From an uncultured Oscillospiraceae bacterium (GTDB lineage: Bacteria > Bacillota > Clostridia > Oscillospirales > Oscillospiraceae), in the NCBI GenBank assembly GCA_934515035.1, contig CAKSXP010000015.1, forward strand, positions 1-16,383: a DNA stretch of 16,383 nt. Direction: 5' to 3'. Under the pieces are notes generated by a model that saw only the letters and a list, made by a program, of their open reading frames with translations, did no database searches and was not told the DNA's origin. Positions 1-4,976 of this stretch are shown one piece after another. The translations under genes were made by a program, and so were the position numbers. Each line of letters begins with the position of its first letter. Within the stretch, counting starts at the first letter, position 1.

Positions 1-2
1 GG

Positions 3-53
3 GAAAAGCTGATAGCCTGCCTGAAGAGCCTGCCGAAACCCGAAAACGACTGA
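3..53 (+). CDS. C-terminal tail of an upstream gene (possibly parB), cut by window start
   Basis: An open frame enters from the left edge and encodes EKLIACLKSLPKPEND before a TGA stop at 51-53. This is 33 bp before serS. The alternating leucine/charged pattern (EKLIACLKSL) is what the last helix of the ParB/Spo0J C-terminal dimerisation domain looks like, and parB lies just upstream of serS in many clostridial genomes. Both points are from memory, and 16 residues cannot prove identity. That a coding frame ends here is more secure than the name. Confidence 0.4.
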   Translation, partial: EKLIACLKSLPKPEND

Positions 54-86
54 TAACACACATTATATAAAAGAGGAAGATAGATC

Positions 87-1406
87 ATGCTGGACATCAA
101 ATTTGTAAGAGAAAACCCGGAAGCAGTAAAAGAAAACATCAAAAAGAAGTTTCAGGACGAAAAGCTGCCCCTCGTTGACGAGGTGATCGGGCTCGACCGC
201 GAAAACCGCGCGGCGATCGCCGAGGCAAGCGCCCTGCGCGCAAAGCGCAACCAGCTCAGCAAGGCGAACGGACCCCTGTTCGGCAAGCTGAAGAAGGCCG
301 AGGGCGAGGAGAAGGACAAGCTCCAGGCGCAGATAGACGCGAACATGGCGGAGGTCAAAGCCGACGACGAGAAGCTGGCGGAGCTTGAGCGTCTTGAGGG
401 CGAGCTTGCGGAAAAGATACACAAGATCATGCTCGTCATACCGAATATAATCGACCCGAGCGTGCCTCTTGGACCGGACGACAGCTGCAATGTCGAGGTC
501 GAGCGCTTCGGCGAGCCCGTTGTTCCCGACTTTGAGATACCTTATCACACCCAGATCATGGAAAGCCTGAACGGCATCGACATGGACGCCGCGGGAAGGG
601 TTTCCGGAAGCGGCTTCTACTATCTGATGGGCGACATCGCGCGACTTCACGAGGCTGTACTTGCCTATGCGCGCGACTTCATGATAAACAAGGGCTTCAT
701 CTTCTGCATCCCGCCGTTCATGATCCACGGCAACGTCGTCGAGGGCGTCATGAGCCAGACGGACATGGAGAGCATGATGTACAAGATCGAGGGCGAGGAC
801 CTCTACCTCATCGGCACGAGCGAGCACTCGATGATAGGCAAATTCATCGACCAGATAATCCCAGAGGACAGTCTGCCCCAGACTCTGACGAGCTACAGCC
901 CCTGCTTCCGCAAGGAAAAGGGCGCGCACGGCATCGAGGAGCGCGGAATTTACCGCATCCACCAGTTCGAAAAGCAGGAGATGATCGTTGTCTGCAAGCC
1001 CGAGGACAGCATGGCCTGGTATGAAAAGATGTGGCGCTACAGCGTCGAGCTGTTCCGCAGCATGGAGATACCCGTCCGCCAGCTTGAGTGCTGCTCCGGC
1101 GATCTGGCCGACCTGAAGGTCAAGAGCTGCGATATCGAGGCCTGGTCGCCCCGTCAGCAGAAGTATTTTGAGGTCTGCTCCTGCTCCAACCTCGGCGACG
1201 CACAGGCCCGCCGCCTGAAGATCCGCGTCAAGGGCGCGGACGGCAAGATGTATCTGCCGCACACGCTCAACAACACCGTCGTCGCGCCGCCGCGTATGCT
1301 CATCGCCTTCCTCGAGAATCATCTCCAGGCCGACGGCAGCGTCACGATCCCCGAGGTCCTGTGGCCGTATATGGGCGGAACGAAGCTCCTGACCCCGAAG
1401 AAGTAA
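87..1406 (+). CDS. serS: Seryl-tRNA synthetase (SerRS)
   Basis: Class II aminoacyl-tRNA synthetase that activates serine with ATP and charges tRNA-Ser (and the tRNA-Sec precursor where present) in the cytoplasm. It is 439 aa, full length for the family. Residues about 30-115 are highly charged and helical, matching the long antiparallel coiled-coil arm that grips the tRNA-Ser variable arm. Visible catalytic motifs are TSEHS (244-248), motif 2 FRKEKGAHG...IYRIHQFEKQE (274-298), CSCSN followed by DAQARRLKIR, and motif 3 around NNTVVAPPR (395-403) with LLENH-type FLENH. The ATG follows AGAGGA with about 10 nt spacing. No T-box leader is visible, but only 86 bp of upstream sequence are in view. 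A secreted-protein gene follows 54 bp downstream. Confidence 0.97.
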   Translation: MLDIKFVRENPEAVKENIKKKFQDEKLPLVDEVIGLDRENRAAIAEASALRAKRNQLSKANGPLFGKLKKAEGEEKDKLQAQIDANMAEVKADDEKLAELERLEGELAEKIHKIMLVIPNIIDPSVPLGPDDSCNVEVERFGEPVVPDFEIPYHTQIMESLNGIDMDAAGRVSGSGFYYLMGDIARLHEAVLAYARDFMINKGFIFCIPPFMIHGNVVEGVMSQTDMESMMYKIEGEDLYLIGTSEHSMIGKFIDQIIPEDSLPQTLTSYSPCFRKEKGAHGIEERGIYRIHQFEKQEMIVVCKPEDSMAWYEKMWRYSVELFRSMEIPVRQLECCSGDLADLKVKSCDIEAWSPRQQKYFEVCSCSNLGDAQARRLKIRVKGADGKMYLPHTLNNTVVAPPRMLIAFLENHLQADGSVTIPEVLWPYMGGTKLLTPKK

Positions 1407-1460
1407 AGCAAAAGTCATTAAGACAAGAAATAAGGAATAAGACAGAAAAGGAGTAAAATA

Positions 1461-2885
1461 ATGAAAAAGAGGCTTATTTCCCTGATACTTGCGCTGATGC
1501 TCGTGTTCGCGCTCTCCGCGGTGGCCTTTGCCGGTGCGGAAACCGCCGTCCTCAGCAGCCAGAAGCTCGCCGTCAACGGCGTGGACTGGAGCGAGGTGGA
1601 AAAGTACAACATCGACGGCAAGAACTATTTCAAGCTGCGCGATATCGCGGCGCTGCTGGACGACACCGAGGCGCACTTCGCCGTCGGCTACGACGTGGTG
1701 AGCAACACCGTGTCCATCACGAGAGGCGGCGTGTATGAGTATATCGGCACCGAGCTGGAGTTCACGAAGGACAACTCCTCTACCGCCGTCACCAGCGCGC
1801 AGACCATCACCGTGGACGGCAGGACCGTTTCCAACCTGACCGTTTACAATATCGGCGGAAGCAATTTCTTCCAGCTTCGTGAGCTGGGCGACCTGCTCGG
1901 CTTTTACGTCGATTACGACAACGAGACCCGCACGATGCTCGTGGAGTCCCCCTATCTGCCCTATAACATGTACGTTATGACCAGGGAGACCTATAACACC
2001 ACCGGAACAAGCGGCACCATGGTCTATGAGTATAACTCCAAGGGCCTGATGACCTCCGAGAAGAACTATATTAACGGCACCCTCTCCGAAATAACGACCT
2101 ATGAATATGACAGATACGGCAACGAGACGCGCTACGACTATGAACACGTTTCCTCCAACTATTCCACGCACTTCAGCGCCGCTTACCGTGTTGACGGCCA
2201 GCCGATCTGGAGGGAGTCTTCCGACAGCGACGGACTGTGGGAGCATACTGACTTTACATACGACGCCGCGGGCAACGTAATCAAGGAAGTTATCGATTAC
2301 GGCTCGAGCGTCACGACAACGACCTATACCAGAGATTCCGCCGGACGCCTGATGAAAGAGAGAACTGTCTATTCCTACGGCGGCTGGTGTGAGATCAACT
2401 GCACCTACAGCGGCGACTATGTGACCAGCACGATCCTGACCACGAGCGAGGGATACAGCCATAACATGACCTTCCGCTATGACGCAAACGGAAACGCGAC
2501 CTATATCAAGGCCGTCGATTCCGACGGCTATGAATCGACCACGACCTATGCATACAACGCCTACGGGCAGGTCACAAAGCAGGTCGACACGCAGAAGAAC
2601 CTCTGGGGCGAAGGCAGCACCATAACGACGGAGTATACCTATAATGACATCGGTCAGGAGCTTTCGGTCAAGACCACGGACAATGTCGGAAGCTACAGCC
2701 TGGCAACCTATAAATACGACAGCAATTATAACCTCATCGAGGCCAAGTACACGGGTCTCAACGATAACACGACCTACACCTATACCTACGACGAGAACGA
2801 CAACATGATCTCCAGCGTTATTACCGGCTCCGACGGTATCCGAGAGAGCCGCACCTATGAGTGGAAGCTCATCACCGTAAAGTAA
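1461..2885 (+). CDS. Secreted protein: copper-amine-oxidase-N-like stalk domain plus YD-like repeats
   Basis: 474 aa. Residues 1-24 form a clear signal peptide (MKKR, hydrophobic core, AFA cleavage site), so the product should be exported. Residues about 30-170 hold two copies of a pattern typical of the copper amine oxidase N-terminal-like stalk domain (PF07833): KLAVNGVDW...YFKLRDIAALL and ITVDGRTV...FFQLRELGDLLG. Residues about 178-465 are a chain of short beta-rich repeats with a Y-x-Y/D-x-x-G-N pattern (YEYDRYGNETRY, FTYDAAGNVIKE, YRYDANGNATY-like, YKYDSNYNLIE), resembling RHS/YD repeats but without a toxin tip or RHS core. The family usually acts at the cell surface, binding wall polymers or carbohydrate; the ligand is not evident. 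AAAAGGAG lies 7 nt before the ATG. No LPxTG, SLH or lipobox anchor is seen. Confidence 0.85.
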   Translation: MKKRLISLILALMLVFALSAVAFAGAETAVLSSQKLAVNGVDWSEVEKYNIDGKNYFKLRDIAALLDDTEAHFAVGYDVVSNTVSITRGGVYEYIGTELEFTKDNSSTAVTSAQTITVDGRTVSNLTVYNIGGSNFFQLRELGDLLGFYVDYDNETRTMLVESPYLPYNMYVMTRETYNTTGTSGTMVYEYNSKGLMTSEKNYINGTLSEITTYEYDRYGNETRYDYEHVSSNYSTHFSAAYRVDGQPIWRESSDSDGLWEHTDFTYDAAGNVIKEVIDYGSSVTTTTYTRDSAGRLMKERTVYSYGGWCEINCTYSGDYVTSTILTTSEGYSHNMTFRYDANGNATYIKAVDSDGYESTTTYAYNAYGQVTKQVDTQKNLWGEGSTITTEYTYNDIGQELSVKTTDNVGSYSLATYKYDSNYNLIEAKYTGLNDNTTYTYTYDENDNMISSVITGSDGIRESRTYEWKLITVK

Positions 2886-2921
2886 TAGAGCCGCAGAACA
2901 CATAGAAGGAGAGAAAAGCAT

Positions 2922-3374
2922 ATGAAAAAGTTTCTCAGCGAGTTTAAGGAATTCATCTCCCGCGGCAATGTTCTGGACATGGCGGTCGGCGTTATCGTCG
3001 CAACGGCGTTCGGAAAAATAACCACGGCGCTGGTAAACAACATCATCATGCCGTTTATCGGCTGGTGCTTCGGCGGCGCGAGCGTGACCGAAGCGCTGAA
3101 CATAACCCTGACCCCGGCCCAGATCGACGCCGCCACCGGCGAGGTGGTGAAGGAAGCCAACGTCCTCGGCATCGGCACCTTCCTCAACACCGTGATCGAC
3201 TTTATCATCATCGCGTTCATCGTGTTCTGCATCATCAAGGCGTTCAACAAGGCGCACGAGCTTGCGGAATCCCGCAAAAAGGCCGAGGAAAAGGTCGAAG
3301 AGCCGGAGGAGCCCAAGCCGACGACGGAAGAGCTGCTCACCTCCATACTCGAGGAGATCCGCAGGGAGAAATAA
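2922..3374 (+). CDS. mscL: Large-conductance mechanosensitive channel MscL
   Basis: 150-aa inner-membrane channel that opens under membrane tension and releases solutes during hypo-osmotic shock; it works as a homopentamer. The start MKKFLSEFKEFISRGN followed by VLDMAVGVIVATAFGKI is the family hallmark: the N-terminal amphipathic helix and TM1 with the glycine/alanine pore-lining pattern. A periplasmic loop follows (about 50-80, with ITLTPAQID and LGIGTFLN), then TM2 (about 81-105, IDFIIIAFIVFCIIK) and a charged C-terminal helical bundle rich in E and K (about 110-150). Length is normal. AAGGAG precedes the ATG at good spacing. The gene sits 36 bp after the secreted-protein gene and 33 bp before the next, so co-transcription is likely. 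Confidence 0.96.
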   Translation: MKKFLSEFKEFISRGNVLDMAVGVIVATAFGKITTALVNNIIMPFIGWCFGGASVTEALNITLTPAQIDAATGEVVKEANVLGIGTFLNTVIDFIIIAFIVFCIIKAFNKAHELAESRKKAEEKVEEPEEPKPTTEELLTSILEEIRREK

Positions 3375-3407
3375 AGCCGAATTGCTGCAAGGTTTGAAGG
3401 AGCGCCC

Positions 3408-3980
3408 ATGAGAACTTACATAAAAGCCGGAATAATGACGCTCATAGCCGTGTTTCTGGCCTTCGCGTTCAAAACGGTCGGGACCGGCGCGCTCGGCATG
3501 GATGCCGAGACGAACGCGCTGGACCGGTACAGCGACATGATGCTGGAGGCGCGCGGGCTGTTTCTTGAGCAGAACGAGGACTTTCTCGAGCTTGCGATGG
3601 CGATGCACGGCATGGACGGGCTGCGGCTGCGCCGCTGCGCGGACGGCACGGCCATTGCGTGGCTGGACGGTGGCTTCGTCCCCGTTGAGGAAGCCTTTGC
3701 GGAGCTCGGCGCGGACCGGGCGCGGCTGATGGCAGAGACGGCGGACCGGCTTTTTGCCGGCAGCGACGTCAGCGTCCAGAGCTCCGGCGGTGAGGAACTC
3801 GTGAGCGGCCATGCTCAGGTGATAAACGTCTGCGCCGCGGACGGAGAGGTCCTGTTCTTTACCCACTATCACGAGCTTGGCTGCGTCGGCGTTGCCTATT
3901 CACCAGGCGGGAGCGCCGGGGGATATGACTCCATCGAGCTCGTCGAGGAATGGCGCATCTTTTACCTGATGACGGAATGA
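3408..3980 (+). CDS. Membrane-anchored or secreted protein of unknown function
   Basis: 190 aa that I do not recognise. Residues about 7-25 (AGIMTLIAVFLAFAFKTVG) form one hydrophobic segment that could be an uncleaved anchor or a signal peptide, and the rest is soluble and acidic. There is a Met/Leu-rich helical stretch (about 43-67) followed by alternating beta/alpha character, with VINVCAADGEVLFFTHYHELG near 136-158. The end (VEEWRIFYLMTE) is aromatic. No enzyme motif stands out. AAGGAG lies 6 nt before the ATG, and the 33-bp gap to mscL suggests the same transcript. A perfect 8-bp stem-loop begins on the base after the TGA. Coding is supported by RBS, spacing and codon bias, but not by family recognition. 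Confidence 0.75.
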   Translation: MRTYIKAGIMTLIAVFLAFAFKTVGTGALGMDAETNALDRYSDMMLEARGLFLEQNEDFLELAMAMHGMDGLRLRRCADGTAIAWLDGGFVPVEEAFAELGADRARLMAETADRLFAGSDVSVQSSGGEELVSGHAQVINVCAADGEVLFFTHYHELGCVGVAYSPGGSAGGYDSIELVEEWRIFYLMTE

Positions 3981-3999
3981 TCCTGTCCGCCGGACAGGA
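3981..3999. repeat. 8-bp stem, 3-nt loop palindrome directly after the stop codon
   Basis: TCCTGTCC-GCC-GGACAGGA starts on the base following the TGA of the preceding gene. It is followed on the + strand by A-rich sequence, not a T-run, so it is not a classical intrinsic terminator. It may act as an mRNA 3' end stabiliser or be a remnant of a dispersed repeat (compare 16018-16047). Confidence 0.6.
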
Positions 4000-4027
4000 A
4001 AAAGCATACGATAACCGTGCGAGCATT

Positions 4028-4056
4028 CCTTGGCTCTCCCAAAGGGAGAGCCAAGG
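4028..4056. repeat. 13-bp perfect palindrome with AAA loop, REP/MITE-like
   Basis: CCTTGGCTCTCCC-AAA-GGGAGAGCCAAGG is a perfect inverted repeat lying between convergent genes. No T-run follows on either strand. Its GGCTCTCCC/GGGAGAGCC arms resemble the GGCTCCCTT/AAGGGAGC arms of the element at 16245-16383, which suggests a relative or a remnant of such a dispersed palindromic element. Confidence 0.6.
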
Positions 4057-4091
4057 GGCTGCACCCTGTTACATAGTATGTTGGCATGAGA

Positions 4092-4132
4092 AATGGAGCG
4101 TATCTGTATCGATACGCTCCATTAACTGTTTT
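4092..4132 (+). terminator. Candidate terminator between convergent genes
   Basis: A 13-bp perfect stem (AATGGAGCGTATC / GATACGCTCCATT, arms 4092-4104 and 4111-4123) with a 6-nt loop is followed by TAACTG and then TTTT at 4129-4132. The position, downstream of the + strand serS-to-3980 block and just past the end of the - strand gene at 4202, fits a terminator. The T-run is short and displaced, so efficiency is uncertain. Confidence 0.4.
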
Positions 4133-4201
4133 ACGACCACCCATCTTGTGCGGGGCTTTCGCCTTTATACGTTCCGGGGCCGGAGGGGACGCGGAGCGCG
4201 G

Positions 4202-4867
4202 TCATTTCACGCGCGGGACGGTGTCGCCGGGCTCGAGACCCGCGCAGTGCGACGCCGCGCAATAGTAGACCTCATCCTCGCGGTATGCGCATGAGACGCT
4301 CTTTGAAAAAGGCACATATGCGTTGGCCACGGCCACCTGAGCCGAAAACGGCCCCTTGCCATAAAGAAAAACGTGCCTGTCCGCGGGTACCGGCGGCAGC
4401 ACCAGCTCCGGTATCCTTGCCGGGTCCATCGTGTGCACATTGTCGTCGCCGGAGCAATCGACGTCATAGTCGATATACAGCCTGTCGCCTTCCTCGCGCA
4501 TCGAATACCTGAAATTCAGTGCCGGGTCAGGCTCGCCGAAGGACAGAGGAACGGACAGACCAAGCTCCACCGGGCCGGCGTCGCCCGGACACGGCGGGGA
4601 GACATAGAAAACGCGGCATTCGGGCATCAGATAACGGGCGATGGCCAGCATCACCCATGCCTCGATGTGTCCGACCAGCGCCGCGCATCCGCCCTGCGCC
4701 CTGAGTCCGGCGAGAGTGTCAAAAGCCCGGCGCAGGTGAGCCTTCGTCCAGTACTGCATCACCATGGGAGGGCGTCCGTCGGAGCCGCCGGGCGGCGAAA
4801 ACAGTCCCTCCGGAACGCCGAGCGCGCGCCCGAGTTCGACAACGTCTATGAGTTTCTTATCATCCAC
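4202..4867 (-). CDS. Paralogue of the beta-helix protein's C-terminal module; Csx3-like fold suspected
   Basis: 221 aa, GTG start chosen because AAGGAGG sits 7 nt upstream. It aligns along most of its length with the C-terminal ~200 residues of the 907-aa protein encoded just upstream on the same strand: YWTKAHLRRAFDTLAGL against VWDKKSLQKAVELAAEL, then GDRLYIDY against GDRVYVRY, VFLYG against VFLYG, and PGDTVP against VGDFVP. Residues 152-217 (IPELVLPPV...HVFLYGKGP...AYVPFSKSV...AASH...GDTVP) recall the Csx3/Crn3 ring-nuclease pattern (GRGP, YHH, SH, GD). However, the DPR and central histidine positions are replaced, leaving only H207 of the likely active-site set. Residues 60-92 may be a second, related half. 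No signal peptide, so probably cytoplasmic. Function unknown. Confidence 0.8.
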   Translation of the reverse strand: MDDKKLIDVVELGRALGVPEGLFSPPGGSDGRPPMVMQYWTKAHLRRAFDTLAGLRAQGGCAALVGHIEAWVMLAIARYLMPECRVFYVSPPCPGDAGPVELGLSVPLSFGEPDPALNFRYSMREEGDRLYIDYDVDCSGDDNVHTMDPARIPELVLPPVPADRHVFLYGKGPFSAQVAVANAYVPFSKSVSCAYREDEVYYCAASHCAGLEPGDTVPRVK

Positions 4868-4914
4868 AGCGGTTCCTCCTTGAACAAAGAGAGAATGTCT
4901 GACTTATCAAAATT

Positions 4915-4947
4915 GCCTGCCCAGTCCGGGTCACGGACTGAGCAGGC
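4915..4947 (-). terminator. Intrinsic terminator after the beta-helix gene (bidirectional form)
   Basis: Read on the - strand, GCCTGCTCAGTCC pairs with GGACTGGGCAGGC (13 bp, one G-U) around a 7-nt loop and is followed by AATTTTGAT. Read on the + strand it is followed by TTTTCT. It lies 30 bp downstream of the stop of the 907-aa gene and upstream of the RBS of the 221-aa paralogue, so the second gene may be transcribed by partial read-through. Confidence 0.7.
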
Positions 4948-4976
4948 TTTTCTGGTTTCAGGTGTTTACCGCGGCC

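Noticed and set aside
1..86. T-box leader for serS
   Set aside because: Only 33 bp separate the upstream stop codon from the serS ATG and no T-box sequence or terminator is visible.
63..3872. 1269-codon open frame on the - strand across serS, the secreted-protein gene, mscL and the next gene
   Set aside because: It is antisense to four well-supported genes. Its length comes from GC-rich codon usage that removes stops from the opposite strand, and the product shows no family motif.
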